Shown one piece after another: positions 1 through 14,110 of a DNA stretch of 64,000 bases (its first letter is position 1; the number at the start of each line of letters is the position of its first letter). The stretch comes from Ecdyonurus torrentis. Its lineage: Eukaryota; Arthropoda; Insecta; Ephemeroptera; Heptageniidae. The DNA is taken from contig OX439132.1 in assembly GCA_949318235.1 (NCBI GenBank), positions 19,980,217 through 20,044,216 of the forward strand, read 5' to 3'. Under the pieces are notes generated by a model that did not search any database, was not told where the DNA came from, and was given only the letters and a program-made list of their open reading frames with translations. Both the position numbers and the translations under genes were made by a program.

Positions 1-1158
1 TAATATATTACATTTTTAATATTATGTATCTGTATGACCTTAGTGGGTTTTAATAATAAATTATTATTATTTCTAATTATTATTTAAATTAAAAAGCAAA
101 ACATAATTCATAAAGTTTTCTTGCTTGCGTATCCAAATTAAATTATTCATAATATATATTTTATAAAAAAAAATTGTAATATTCACTAGGAAATTTAAAT
201 AATGTGTGTTTTTTAATCAACCTTTTAAATTTAAAGAAAAAAAACTTATATTTTTAGTTCGCTTTATTTATGCAGTTCCCATAGTACAGTATACTCAAAA
301 AAATATTTTAGTAATGCATTTCAACTATAAATATTAATTGAGTTTACATAACAATTACCTCGGAAATATCATAATATACTGTAACGTCCATCTTGTTAGA
401 AACTAGATAATAAAATATAACTTGTTTAACTTGTTCTAATGTGCTAATGAAAATGAAACCCAGCATCAAATCAAAGAGATATTATAGCAGTTTCAAGGAA
501 ACTTATTATTATTGACCTTAATAACACACGCAAAATGATAGGTTTTATTGTCGTCTTTACTTAGCACTTAAGTAATTTTTATGTACTGACGTACAATAAA
601 TTTATAACAAAGTCACTAAATAAAAAATGATATAAAAGTAACAATATTTCATTGAGAATATATACACAATATACTGTATGTTTTGTTTTTTTCCTAAATT
701 TTTTAGATCAACGAAAAGTTAATTTTCTGTGTTAACAGAAATACATAACTAACTTCAAATTGGTTCTTGATTATTTTTTGAAGATGATATTACGTAGTAT
801 TAATCTAAACATTTTTCTTATCGATGTATAATGTTTTGCATACGCCCAAGAAAAATCTAAATTCATTAGTTACTTGTTAAATATACAAGAGAAACTAAAA
901 ATATTTTATTGCAATAAAAAAATGAAGAATAAGTTTTCTGAAAGATGTATCTTGGTTTCCTGTCTTATTGGATGCTATTGGAAACATTATAGATTTCGAC
1001 AATAATAATATAGTAATAAACTTTATTAAGGCGATATAGATTTTTTTAAATCACTTAATCTCAATACATAGTCGGGTTGTCCATAAACACTATTTTATGC
1101 ACTTTTCTTAGGGGAAACGAAAAAATTGTACATATTCTCACACACAACTGTTTCATTA

Positions 1159-1161
<3 letters not shown>

Positions 1162-1201
<40 letters not shown>
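1162..1201 (+). repeat. Poly-A tract
   Basis: About 40 consecutive A, not preceded by a recognisable retroposon. Confidence 0.9.
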
Positions 1202-1202
<1 letters not shown>

Positions 1203-1795
1203 GGAATCAATAGCATGTATACTGTACACGTTATATTATGTATTTAGAGCATCTGTGTCTCTTTGTTATACTTTTGTTTCAAAAGTCTTTGTAATTTAAA
1301 TTTTACATTTACTTCATTGCATTTAAAGTACAATTCACAACCAAAGGAGAAAATTGAGCTCAACTAGCTTTATGCTCTGTATTTTTTTTTTCATTAAATT
1401 ACGATATTGAAAATTAATTTTAATTACAAACTAATTTGAAACTGCATATATTAACATTTAAATAATTTATCATAGATTTTTATTATTTATTTTCTATGGG
1501 GTTTTAAAATGAAATTCAAGAGTTGAATATGTAATTGTGAAATAATAATAAAAAAAAAATGAATAAAAATTTTATGAAGAGGAAAAATATTATTTTTGCA
1601 TAATATTTTGCATATTTCATTGAAAGTAAAAAATAAAAATAAATAATAAAAAAAAAAAGTTTATAAAAAAGAAGCGAAAGCATTGAAATTCTGTGCCACT
1701 TGGGAACAAAGATTGTAAAGTTGTTACTCTGTTGGTGAACATATACTCAATTGAAAAATTGCAACCTGATTTGCATTTAAAAAAGTATGCTACTT

Positions 1796-1800
<5 letters not shown>

Positions 1801-1872
<72 letters not shown>
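1801..1872. repeat. (TA)n microsatellite
   Basis: Perfect TA dinucleotides, about 72 bp. Confidence 0.95.
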
Positions 1873-1874
<2 letters not shown>

Positions 1875-1921
1875 AAATAAGATATTATATATCATAATAT
1901 TTTTGTTTTTATGCATAAAGC

Positions 1922-2126
1922 ATTATTCACATGACGCGTAAATTTGACGTGCGTCAACGTGCGTCGACGCGCGTTACAAAGCTGGAACAATGTAAACAAA
2001 TGGAGCCGTTCACATGTAATTTTCAAAAACCATGCGAACGGCTCCATTTGTTTACATTGTTCCAACTTTGTTACGCGCGTCGACGCACGTTGACGCGCGT
2101 CAAATTTACACGTCATGTGAATAATA
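1922..2126. repeat. CpG-rich foldback hairpin
   Basis: Two arms of about 95 bp are near-perfect reverse complements: ATTATTCACATGACG at the left end and CGTCATGTGAATAAT at the right. The arms share CGTCGACGCGCGTTAC-type segments and a GGAGCCGTTCAC block around a loop of about 25 bp. CpG is very frequent, in contrast to the surrounding DNA. It is most likely a small foldback MITE. Both strands show an open frame only because the arms are palindromic. Confidence 0.85.
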
Positions 2127-2232
2127 CTTAACACGCCTACACAAGTATTTAACAGCAATAATATTATGGTAATTGAGTGTATGCATGTTATAATTAAAGT
2201 GTACCTAGCTTTTAAAGAAGCTAGTCGTAACT

Positions 2233-2451
2233 CTATACGCAAAGGTTCTTGATGCTGCTTGGTGCATACGTAAAATGTAAGAACACATCACTTTGCATTC
2301 CATTACAACGTAAAGCATTTGAAAGGGGCATCATACCTTTCATCATACAAAGACGTTTCCACGGTTTATCTAACTTGTAAGCTATATCATGACGAATGCC
2401 AGGTTTTATATTCAGTCCATGTGTGCGATTATATAGAACGTATCGATAAGA
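2233..2451 (-). other. Unrecognised open frame, possibly a coding remnant
   Basis: On the minus strand this stretch is open stop to stop for about 72 codons, with more balanced codons than its surroundings; an internal part reads GLNIKPGIRHDIAYKLDKPW. It lacks an early ATG and any motif I recognise. It could be a decayed exon, a transposon remnant or chance. Confidence 0.2.
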
Positions 2452-2715
2452 CTATGTCTTAACAAGTCTATGGTGCAGGTGTAGTACGATAACAAAATAT
2501 AGGGAGCAAGAAAGAGAAGGGGGTGGCAAGTAAACTACGATACCTGTATTTAATTTTTCAACATTAATAATAATTATTGTCTTGTTATAGTTACGCAACC
2601 ATAACTCATAAATGTACTGTATGCAACAGCAACATCATTGTTTTAATCGTCAAAAATAATAATCTTAATAATAAATAAATAATCTAATAATAATAGTTAG
2701 TTGGTACTGAATTGC

Positions 2716-2775
2716 TCTCATCTTCACCTTAGATTGAGTAGGATTCCAGTGTTGGTGTTACAGAAGAAGAAAGAA
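2716..2775 (-). repeat. Dispersed ~55-bp repeat, copy 1
   Basis: The reverse complement reads TTCTGTAACACCAACACTGG followed by AATCCTACTCAATC and AAGGTGAAGATGAGA. It matches segments at 14053-14110 and 15491-15550. Confidence 0.5.
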
Positions 2776-3478
2776 AATAACATCATGATAATAAACTAAT
2801 TCAGTAAATAATCTGAATGTCAATGATGTAATTTACAATATACTGTTTAGTTGCTCGTGTGTCACCTCAGCGCAAGCCGCAATGATGACTTCAACATAAA
2901 TCACAAGGAAAACGTGTGTTATACGTTATAAAGTAATGTGTAGTTATAAGTAGAGTACTTATAGAAGTAACTAGGCAGTATATATATAGGCACAATAGTT
3001 ATAACATGTAATAAGAAATTTTATTGACACAGGTAGTTCATCATACTAACAATAGAATTTGTTTAATTATTATTTACAAAAATATTAACAATATATCTAA
3101 CAAAAATAAAATAATATGAATTTAGTCAGTATAAAGTTTCAAATTTGAGTGATTCGTTTATATACACATCAAGAACATTAATTTTGTCGATTTTTGAGCT
3201 GGGATCAAAATATTCTGCATGCCAAAATGGCATATTTTTAATGATTTAAGCAAAATTTAATAGATTTAAACAATTATTGTTCAGATTTCTAAGTTTTGGT
3301 GGCAAATTATCATATTATATATTTTCGCAGTTATATAATATGGGCTACAAGCTATACATTATAAATATATAATGTTACACCTACCTGTTTTATTAAGGTA
3401 GCCGCGAATTTGTAAAGTGTAGATCGTTCATTCTTCGGAAATTTGTAACGTGTAGAAGTTTCATCTTGACGCGAAAAT

Positions 3479-3482
<4 letters not shown>

Positions 3483-3543
<61 letters not shown>
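3483..3543. repeat. (TA)n microsatellite
   Basis: TA dinucleotides, about 60 bp, followed by CACACA. Confidence 0.95.
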
Positions 3544-3552
<9 letters not shown>

Positions 3553-6002
3553 TTGTATATTAAAATTGTAATATAAAATTTAGTTATTTAGTTCTACTAC
3601 CTTACGGCAATACTGTGTATTATTAATGTAATTATGGAGAAATAGGTTTGTTAATTATGAATATATTATTATTAATAGAGTAGAGAACAAATTTACTTGT
3701 ATACTAACCACTTTTTTTCTGAGTTCAAGATGGACAATTTAAAATAGTTTAGGATTTTTTTTTTAACCATTTTAATTTTAATGATATTGTAATATAATAA
3801 AAAAATATATATTGAAAAAAAAATTAGCATATTTTCATTGTTTTTAATGCAATAGCGATAAAATTTTATCTTACAGTGTATGTACATTACATGCTGATGA
3901 TGATGGAAGTGCGTATATTCATCAACTTAATAACTAGATATTATAAAAGTAATCAATCATCCTTATAATAATAGAAATGACATAATCTATACTGTCTGTG
4001 CACAAGAAGTACTTTTTTATCACCTTTTTTTTATAATTATTTTTTTATATTTTAATATCATATAAAACTATAGTTATCTATTTTAAAATCGAATAAGATA
4101 AAAAAAAATAAATAAAAATTCACACTTTATGTCATTTCATATACAGTAGATATTGTAATGTAATGTAAATTGAATTCAATGATAACATCTTTTAGTCTTT
4201 TACACACAATACAATACGTAAACAATAGAAATAAAAAATATATATAGACGTGATTTATCATATGTCATACCGTATAAAAATGAATAAAACAATCACCAAA
4301 ATAGATAAATTTTACTTTTGTGTATAACTGGTGAAATGTGATACTACATTCATACATACGGTATACGATAGATTTTTTATATATGAATAATATTTTTGTG
4401 TTTAGCTGCTACATTAAATTTAATGTTTTTTTAAGATAAGCTAGGCATTTTTTTTTACGGAAAATAATAATAAAAATTAATTAAAATATAATATTAAGGA
4501 TTATACTCAAGCATACACAAATATAAATCTGTTAACCCTTAAAAATAGAAGTAATAAAGATGATGTTTAAAGTGCCCGTTTCTGTCTACGAAATTAATCA
4601 TCATGTTCCTAAAAAATAATAATAATAATAATAAATGTATGTATTCTCACTTTAAATTATGTGTCAATATACTATCTACTAGTATATATATTAGCTACAA
4701 TATACTGCAATGAAAAATTATGACTCTTATTGGTACACAATAACGATAAATGGTGTAAATTATTAATTTTTTAAGTTAATCTTTAATGTAAGTGCATGTG
4801 TTTCTGTAATTTTAAATGTATACTTATTGAATAGTATTTTGTGCTCTGTATAACAACAATGCATCGAGCACAAGTCTATGTTCATTTGAATATAAATAAA
4901 AAAAATTAAAATGTTAAGTCTAGATAAAATTGTTCATCTGATTATTTTACGGATAGATTTTACATGAAATATTCATAGCAAACCATATCAAGCCAGTTAT
5001 ACACTACGTATTGTATAAACCAAAGATAGATTATCAAACGTATATAAAATGCCATTATAGTATATAATAAATCAAATGAATATTCATAATTTAGCATTTA
5101 ATCTTCTTTTTTTATGAAAATAAATAAATCCAGAAAGTACGAAAAAAAATGAACAAGTACTTATATTTTCATTGTAAAATTTATGACAATAGTTCAAAAA
5201 AATGATTCAAGTCTAAAAAAAAAAAAGACTTTACTGGAAGTTATCCAAGTTAAAACATTTAACAGCAATAAAAGTTTTACGATCTCAATTATACTAATAA
5301 AAATGAAATTTTATAAGTATGAAATTATTTTTATGGCCATTTTTTTTTATTATATTCTTGTTAGTAACGTAAAAGGAGGTGATAAATTTTAATTGAAAGT
5401 TTGATTGTTTTATTCCAGTTATTTTAACACATCTGGTGCTACTTTAAGGTTTTAAAAAATTTACGACTAACTCAATAATTCTAAAATATATGCGATTATT
5501 TAAACAAATCTCTGCCATATTAAATATGTTAATGAATTAATATATAATATACAAAATATTTTTCATTCTCATTTTGCCATTCTCAAATATTATTATTAAG
5601 AAAAAAATTACCTACAAATACTACACGATTTTTGTCATTTTAAGTTAGAGTTTCTAAAATTTGTATTTGTCAAAAGTGTACTAAAATATTTTACATAATT
5701 ATTATGCTATATGTTTTTAAAATTATTATTCATGTCAGTTATGCATAAATTTAGAACACTTATTTTTCAAATAAAATATTAATATTGACTCATAAAAATC
5801 TCCCAGAGATTTTATGGAAGAAAATTGAAAGAGAATAATATTAATATAAGTTTTACGTTTTTATTTGAGAAACAAGAAATTTTTAATATTGATAGTTACA
5901 AGATTTATATTTCTAACATATTATACGTAAAATAGTTTAGAGTATTACTTTAAAAATGTAATATTTTACTGTCAACGTTATCCAGTATGAAATAACCAGC
6001 TT

Positions 6003-6132
<130 letters not shown>

Positions 6133-7204
6133 ATAAAACATCATTGTTCATCATATCATGAGATGAAAGGAAAAAGGTAAAATAATTTTTTATAATATGC
6201 TTTAAAAGTATGCCTTTATTATTAATTTTTTTGTTTTTTTTCACTTTCATGTTTTATTTTGACAAAAACTATGCAAAAAAAATGTGATTCACACAGAGTG
6301 TAAAAATTAAAATAATTCCAAAACACGTTACGAGTTTTTTTTAATGATATTGTTCTATGTTTTACGTTTTACATATTGTTGTGATTGGGTGTACATACGT
6401 ACGTGTAGTTAGAGCCATGTAGTCAAGTCTAAACCTAGCCTTTTTAAAACTGTATTTTATTTTGTGTTTTTGGATAACAATGATTATTTAATTTAATTTA
6501 GTTAAAGAATAGACAATGTAAGTAAATAAAGTAACCTTGAAATAGATTGTAATATTTTATTTAAATTCATTTTTAAATTTTATCCCTGCAAATATAACAA
6601 TTCAAAAAAAAAATACTAAATACTTATCTTAAATACTAATATACAGATATAAACAGTATATTATTATCATATTTTAGTTATTATATATAATAATATAAAG
6701 TTATAATACTTATATTATATAAATATGCCAGAAGACCCGCAGAGGACCATTTAAGTGACCATGTTTGTGGCCTCTCCATAAAAATTATTTATCATTATTA
6801 ATACGAAATGCCAAAAATTATATTTCAACTTCATTGAAACTATTTTTCATACTAATTTATTTTACATTTTTGACAGTTTTAATGTATGTATTTATATAGT
6901 ATTAATTTTGTGGAATAAATTATTATAATAATTTTTTGATTAAATTAAGAGAAAAAGAACAAACAATTTATAATTACCCAACAGGGGAGAGAAAAAAGTT
7001 AATACCTATACGCATGAGTGATCTCACTTTTATGTTTTAAATTGCTATACCACTATCAATGTGTAATTTTTATTGTTACATTTTTTAATCAAAGTTTTTG
7101 AAATACGAAACATAAAAATATTTTTTTATAATGCAAGAATTTTACAGGAGATATCTTTAAAAAATCTTTTGGACACAATGTGTATAAATATAGTGAAGTG
7201 TCTC

Positions 7205-7209
<5 letters not shown>

Positions 7210-7252
<43 letters not shown>
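7210..7252. repeat. (CT)n microsatellite
   Basis: About 42 bp of CT followed by a T-rich variant. Confidence 0.95.
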
Positions 7253-7257
<5 letters not shown>

Positions 7258-8110
7258 CCAACTGAGCTGTTATATTTTATTTGTAGTGATTATTTTGTAC
7301 ATGTCTTAAAAATATTCTTGTATTTGTCATGCTTATATTCGGCAAAAAAATAAAAAAAAAATAAAAAAAATATATTTTGTTGACGTATGTCTATTCGATT
7401 TGAATCAAATGATGGGAGTTTTTAGACATTTCATTTACAAAGGACTCATGTCAGGACAAATAAAATAAAAAAAGTTGTTTTGAAGTTTTTAGACTTCAAA
7501 GTCTCTTTGTAAACTCTTTTTATTTTATATACAAAGTACGTTAATAGAATTAACAAAAAAAACAAAAAAAAATAGGAAAGAAGGATGATATAAATGAACA
7601 CTATTTTAAGATAACAATAAAGAATAGTAAAATAGGTAAAGTTTACAGAGACAAGCATAAAAAAATCTGTGTTCTTCTGATACTGTTTTGTGAAAATACC
7701 ATATAAATTTCAAAAATTACAATTATGTTTGAAAATAATGTACATACATGTAAAATTAAAATAAATCCACCTTTTTTATTTTAAATACGCGTTACTTACT
7801 TCTAAAAAATAACAATTAATTATTAATATTGTTAAAATAATAGTATTTACTATTTCAATAAAAATATAAACTGAACACTTACAATAAAATAATAATCAAT
7901 ATTCTATTGTTTTCGTCTTATTTATATAAAGCAATAAACTAAATTATATTTTGAGTATCTTCTTTCAAACATAGTTAATTACAATGAAAAATCTCCGAAA
8001 TACTCAAATTCAAATCAGTTGTTTATTCAGCTACAGAGGAAGTCCACATACACTGAATATAATAGAGTACAATACATACACAAAAACATAAAACACTAGA
8101 GAAAAAACTA

Positions 8111-8270
8111 GTATACCGTCTCTACCGCACCGAAACAGCCCCCCCCCCCCTCCCCCCGAAGCCATCACGAACCCGACGGGCCGCGTATCTGTACAGGATT
8201 ACCACACGCCACGCATCGGACCCGCGGCAACCCCTGAAAAACCACCCCGACGCGATAGAGACGATACGTA
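8111..8270. mobile_element. Small GC-rich TIR element (MITE-like)
   Basis: Inverted ends TATACCGTCTCTACCGC (8112-8128) and the reverse complement of CGTATCGTCTCTATCGC (8252-8268) flank about 125 bp of very GC-rich sequence, including a C-run broken by one T (8139-8157). No open frame is preserved. The composition differs sharply from the host DNA. Confidence 0.6.
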
Positions 8271-8784
8271 ATCTAATAAACTGTATATAGAGACAATTTA
8301 ATATCTAAAATGGAGAATACCAACCAAAAGTTAAGAGTAATTTTATTGCTTATTCTAAAAGAAGACATTGTCTTGAATAGATTGATGTGCGACTTTCTAA
8401 TTTTTAAGTTCATTCATTTATTATAGTATTTTTATTTATTTTTATACATTATTTTTCAATTCATTTTTGAAAATCGTGATGTGCCATCACATTTGATAAT
8501 TTTGGCCTGCAAGCTCATGAAATATTACTAACTGTGACGTCATATCATTTATTTAAATTATAAAATTAAATTAACACATTTCAAAATTATGAAATCACAT
8601 ATCGATCGATATAAGATGATTTCTTCTTTCAGAATATAGAATAAAAAAAATATTGGTCTTACTCGTTGAAGTTAAATTGATATTTTTATGTAGAATCTAT
8701 AAGTTTATATCTGTTATATAATAATTCCTTTGTGTTAGTGAAACCTAACAATTTACAAGTCAGAGGTTGATAACACGATGCTCA

Positions 8785-8785
8785 A

Positions 8786-8880
<95 letters not shown>
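8785..8880. repeat. (TA)n microsatellite
   Basis: TA tract with two small interruptions (8791, 8825). Confidence 0.95.
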
Positions 8881-8883
<3 letters not shown>

Positions 8884-9534
8884 TGAATTTGATCATGTAT
8901 TGTGATTATAATATGCAAAATAAGATCTGTCAGCTGTCATGTTAAGTAAGTTAAGTCAAAACAAGATGTGATATAATCACGAAATAATTTCCAAAACTTT
9001 GCTATATTAAGTTGCATCGTATTTTATACAATGTTAATAATATCAAAGTTAATTAAATCATTATAAAACTAATTAGTGACTCAGGATGTGCAGTACTTAA
9101 TAAATTTTAAGCATCACGTATAAATTATATCATCCTATTTAAATAATAAATCAAACTTTCAACTAATTTATTTTTATTATTATTATTTTGTAAAAAATAA
9201 ATCATATACTGTAGTACAATATGTATTTAAAAATACTACACTAAATTACCTTTACTACAATAGATAGGTATTACTATATAATAAAGTATATTATTCATAC
9301 TTTTACGGTTAATACTTTAACAATGGTAAAATCTTTTTGAGAAATTAATTACATTATAAAATTTTATAAATTCAGTATATTTTTGCATTAAACTTTTAAA
9401 TATATTTTTAAATAAATTACATTGTTCATATGAAAATGGATAGCAACTAGATTAATACAAAAAGTAATTTTTGCATAGAAATTTCTAGGAAAATATTAAC
9501 TGTACTATATAGTATACTGTATAATACAATGACT

Positions 9535-9563
9535 TGAGAGAGAGAGAGAGAGATAGAGAGAGA
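9535..9563. repeat. (GA)n microsatellite
   Basis: Short GA tract with one T substitution. Confidence 0.9.
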
Positions 9564-11274
9564 CCTTCAATACTACTGACAGTGCCAACGTGGAATTAAT
9601 TTTTTTAGTTTTACTATTCATTCTATGCACCTACTAAGTAAGCTGAATATGATATAGTATAGTGCATTTTCTTGTGATTCTTAATGCATATTATAATATA
9701 ATAATATGTAGTACTATTATATAGTTTCTTACTTTTTAATACATGCATAAAAATATATTCATATCTAGAGTTAGAATTTAAAAAGCTTATGATATTGCAT
9801 TGACTGTACCCTTAATAAATAATAATTATTCAAAGATATTGAATTTGCATTAAAATGGCACAAATCATTGCATAATCTGCTATTTTTTTTACTATCCTTA
9901 CTAAATTTTAGAGTAATGCGTCTGTTTGTTTTTAGTTTAGTTTTTCACGTAGTACATTCATATTTCTGAACAAATAACATCATCATACATTTAAAATTTG
10001 TTTTATTTAAATATCAATTTTTTTATGTATCATTACACACGTTGAAAAAAAATGATACAATAACTATTATAATTTTGTTAATGCTGTATGATGTGTTTCA
10101 TTTGCTGGAAAAAATATAAAAAGGGTAACATCACAATCAAACTAAATATGAAATGTAAATGTACCTCTTTTTTTACATTTTATTTGTTTTTCATTTTAAT
10201 ATAATATTGTATATCATAAAAAGCAGCACATTGTTTATTTTTATACATTATATAATGGAATTTTTATTTTAAAAACAGTGAAAACTACTTTTTTTTTCTT
10301 TTGTATTATGATTATTACTATGTTTTTATTTCTTAGGTGGAGGAAGCTAACTATTTTGACATTTTTCTAACTTTTTATACAGAACAAAATGAGACAAGAA
10401 ATTTTAGAATAAAATTTACTACACTAATATTTTTATATAGTTTACACTATTAAAGTAACTGAAAGTGTAGGAGTGTGACAACTTTTTAAAACATCGAATA
10501 AAAAATTACGGAAAATATGTTTAGTTAACAGAAATAATATTCATGGTTAACCAGAATAAATTGCTGGCAGTTACATCAATCCTAGAAGTAGGTAAATATT
10601 TATCTAGAACTGGAATGGAGGTTTTCAGTTCAAACTTTTTTTAAAAATGTCTATTGTTTAAAACACGTAAAAGTATGTCTAGTATTTCTCATTTAAATTT
10701 CTCCGCAATCGGTGGAGTAGTTTTTTTCAAAAATCGCAAAATAAACGTGTTTTTCCCCATAAGCGTAATGTTAAATTAGGGGACCCTTAGCTTTCTCCGT
10801 TCGCGATAAACTGATAAGCTTTATTGATATATATATTTGAGAGTTATATTATGCAAACTATATTTCTAATTTTAAGACACATTTTTAAAATAAAATAAAA
10901 CGCGTCTTATATTAAAAAAAAATTAGTTTGCATGATTTATCTCTTAAAACTTATGTTGTAGTCTTAAATATTTATGACTATTATAATTAAAGTGTACTGT
11001 GTGTACCGCTAATATATTGGGCGTAAGCCTGTTTTTGAATGAAACAAATAAATAACTAATAAAGAAGTAGTACTAATAAAGAAGCAACTGTTCTGAGACT
11101 TGATTTACGCGATTTTGATCAAATCCACGTCCATAGAAACGAAAGCAGATGTGTTTGCAAATCCTCAAAGTTGGCCTCAAAAAAGTTGCTTCTTAATAAG
11201 CCAATACCTGTTTGAGGCTAATGTTTATCTACAGTATGTACAGGACTTATCTATCGGCTACAGTTTTTTATTTT

Positions 11275-12405
11275 TTATTTTTAAGGCGTGCATTTTAAAA
11301 CCCAAAATAAAATATGAATATATATAATAACATTTAATTTTTATATATCATTTTGTAGCTAAGGGTTTAACATTTTTAAAACTGTTCTTAGAAAAAAAAT
11401 TACTGGCTCATTTTCTTGCGCCGAGCTTCAACGTAAAAATGTGCTTTTTTTCCCCCAAATGTCTTTTTTTCTGCAAAAGTGATGAGAATTTTAATATTTT
11501 AACTGTCCTTTATTGACAATTAATGGAGTCTGTTGGCATTAATAAGGTACCTAAAGCACTCTAAACATGGGGTAAATTGGTATCAGGGGTAAGGTGGAAA
11601 CATCAGCGTAAAACATTGCAAAATTTGCCAAAAAGTTCTCCTTAATTTTTTTTTTTTTTTTTTTTTTTTTTTACTGGTTTTGCATGAAGTTTCGATTTTC
11701 ATAACATTGTTTGTAACTTTACTTTTCTTTCAATTCTTACAAACAAGTTTAGTTTGATAATAAAAACCTTTTACATTTCATTTTAAACAACGATTTTTTA
11801 TTATTATTATTTACATCTCTTTCTTTAAAAGTTAGATATCCACATTTCATTTGGTTTTTGTTGAATTCAATAATCCTTTCAATTTTAAATTTATTAAAGC
11901 AATCCTTTTAATTTTTTTTATTAATTAAACCAAAGCTCTTAGATGCAAAGCTGTTTTAGTGAAATTAAAATTTTCGTCAAATAATTAAAAAAAATTATTG
12001 TCAAATTATTAGAGAAAATTTAAGCAAATTTAGCAATGTTACGTACGGTTATTATTGTTATTAACATCTCACTCCTGATACCAATGTACCCATATCCTCG
12101 CATTTTTATCGTAGACTATGTTTAGAGTGCTGTAGGTACATTATTTGTGCCAAAAAACTCCATTACTTGTCAATAAAGGATAGTTAAAAAAGAAAGTTCT
12201 CATCACTTTTGCAGAAAAAAAGACGTTTGGAACCAAAATAACACATTTTTAAATTGAAGCTCGGTGCAAGAAAATCAAACAGTAAATTTTTTTCCTAGAA
12301 CAGTTTTAAAAATGTTAAACCTTTGGCTAAAAAAATAGCTTTATTTTACATCTTCATAATTTATTTTGCGTTTTAAAACGTGCGCTTTAAAAAAAAACGT
12401 ATATA
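11275..12405. repeat. Large foldback (long inverted repeat) element
   Basis: The left arm at about 11280-11605 and right arm at about 12060-12400 are diverged reverse complements over some 330 bp. Shared blocks include TTTAACATTTTTAAAACTG, CTGCAAAAGTGATGAGAA and GCACTCTAAACAT. The loop is about 450 bp with a poly-T tract. No coding potential. Confidence 0.75.
11646..11672. repeat. Poly-T tract
   Basis: 27 T at the edge of the foldback loop. Confidence 0.9.
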
Positions 12406-12980
12406 TATTACTTAAAAATTTGTCATTAAACGAAATTATATGATGTTTTTATTGTTATAAGCACTTGAAAACAACAGTGTTTTTAGACAACTAAAAGCAC
12501 ACCATTTTCTTTTTTCAATAAATTTATGGCATTTAGCATTTATTTTACATTATATAAGTTAGGTTTATACAATTTTCTTCAGTGTAGCATTGCTTATAGT
12601 TGTAAGAAATTTAACAAAAATATATAAATATAAATTAGGTTCCCTCTTATTCTATATAGTCAGATTATATTGTACTATTATTATTTTAAGATATAAAGAA
12701 GAATGAAAAAAAGTTGTTTTCATAAAACTTTTTATGTAATGAAAAAGACATGAAAATAAATTTTTATTTATAAAATAACACTGTTACATTATGATATCTA
12801 CATATATTTTATGTAAGTTAATCTTATAAACTAATAGATAAGTCTACAATTTATAACTTTTTATGTGAAAATAATAATAAAATAATTAGTTTAAAACTTA
12901 CAACTAGAAGGTATTAAATGTGTATTTTGAAGCATTAAATTTTAAAGTAAATGTTTTATGTTAAAATATGTTTTATATAT

Positions 12981-13118
12981 GTTTGTGTTACATTTGTGTA
13001 ATATTGATTATAATTTCTAATTGTATCAACTGAAACGATAGCCTAAACTAATATACATTTTGTATATTGTGATTGTAGGATGAAAGAAATGAATAAATAT
13101 ATTATTTTGAATTTGAAT
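12981..13118 (+). repeat. Dispersed repeat, copy 1 (retroposon-like 3' end)
   Basis: It shares CATTTGTGT, ATTTCTAATTGTAT and the end AGGATGAAAGAAATGAATAA with the copy at 19621-19755. The terminal GATGAAA/AATAAAT motif resembles the 3' end of a non-LTR element or SINE, which is inference. Confidence 0.4.
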
Positions 13119-13880
13119 TTTTATAAGATTTAATAACAAAAATTTATAAAAAAATGTATTGATATATTTTCAATCAGTAATATGATTTAATACATATTTT
13201 AAATATTTACTTTGTATTGTTTAATATATAACATCATATTTGAGTAAGAGAAAGACAAATTAAAACATAAATAAACAACTAAAGACACCTACACCAAAAT
13301 CTTTTGCTTTCTTAAAAATAAACAAGTTGTTTCTCGCTTGTTTCTTTAAAAACATGCGTCTTATTTATTTTATTTTTTTTTTTTTTAAGTTTTTCATTAA
13401 AAGTGTCAAACAATTAATTGAAACTTGCTCTTCACGTCACTCAATTAAAATCGAGTCTAATTTTAAAAGAAAATTAACAAATAACTAAGATAAAAGTGAT
13501 ATTGGATTCTTTACGATACCTTTTCTGTCAAGGACGTTTACTTGGAAGTCTTGTAGAAATAAAATGTTAAGAGACGAAATTTACAGTTAAATTTAAAATA
13601 AAATAGCTCAACTTATTAAAATACATTTATATCAAAAGAGTTACAATTCCAAAATAAATAGTATGCCCTCGAGTTTGTGAATTTAATGCAAAGAAAAAAA
13701 ACATAAAATTTAGTGCTTTATCAAAAGCAAACATTTAAAACAATAATTAATTGACCAAAAGAATAAAAAGGGGGCATATAAGGTAAAAGGGGTACATATT
13801 TTATGCTTTAAGATATTTATTTCATTGATATATTTATAACTATTTTTATAATCATGTTTGATTTCAAAACACTTGTATAG

Positions 13881-13881
<1 letters not shown>

Positions 13882-13972
<91 letters not shown>
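13882..13972. repeat. (TA)n microsatellite
   Basis: Perfect TA tract of 91 bp. Confidence 0.95.
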
Positions 13973-13976
<4 letters not shown>

Positions 13977-14052
13977 TTTTTTTAAATTTAAATGAATTAC
14001 GACAAGTTTATTCACTATTCAATTTTATTTTTTATTTTATTATTGTTATGTG

Positions 14053-14110
14053 TTCTCTTCTTTTTTCTTCTGTAACACCAACACCGGAAGGTTTACTGTT
14101 TGTAATAATG
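14053..14110 (+). repeat. Dispersed ~55-bp repeat, copy 2
   Basis: TTTTTTCTTCTGTAACACCA followed by ACACCGGAAGGTTTACT matches the first half of the repeat seen at 2716 (minus). Confidence 0.45.

Noticed and set aside
951..1020. TM1-like frame with Gly-Asn-Ile-Ile at about 979-990
   Set aside because: The segment is followed by Asp/Asn-rich residues, with no hydrophobic helix and no donor in the right phase.
1892..2242. Overlapping open frames of 116 and 66 codons on opposite strands
   Set aside because: Produced by the near-perfect palindrome at 1922-2126, so both strands read the same codons.
4611..4640. Short (AAT)n run as a SINE tail
   Set aside because: Too short and no tRNA-like head on either side.
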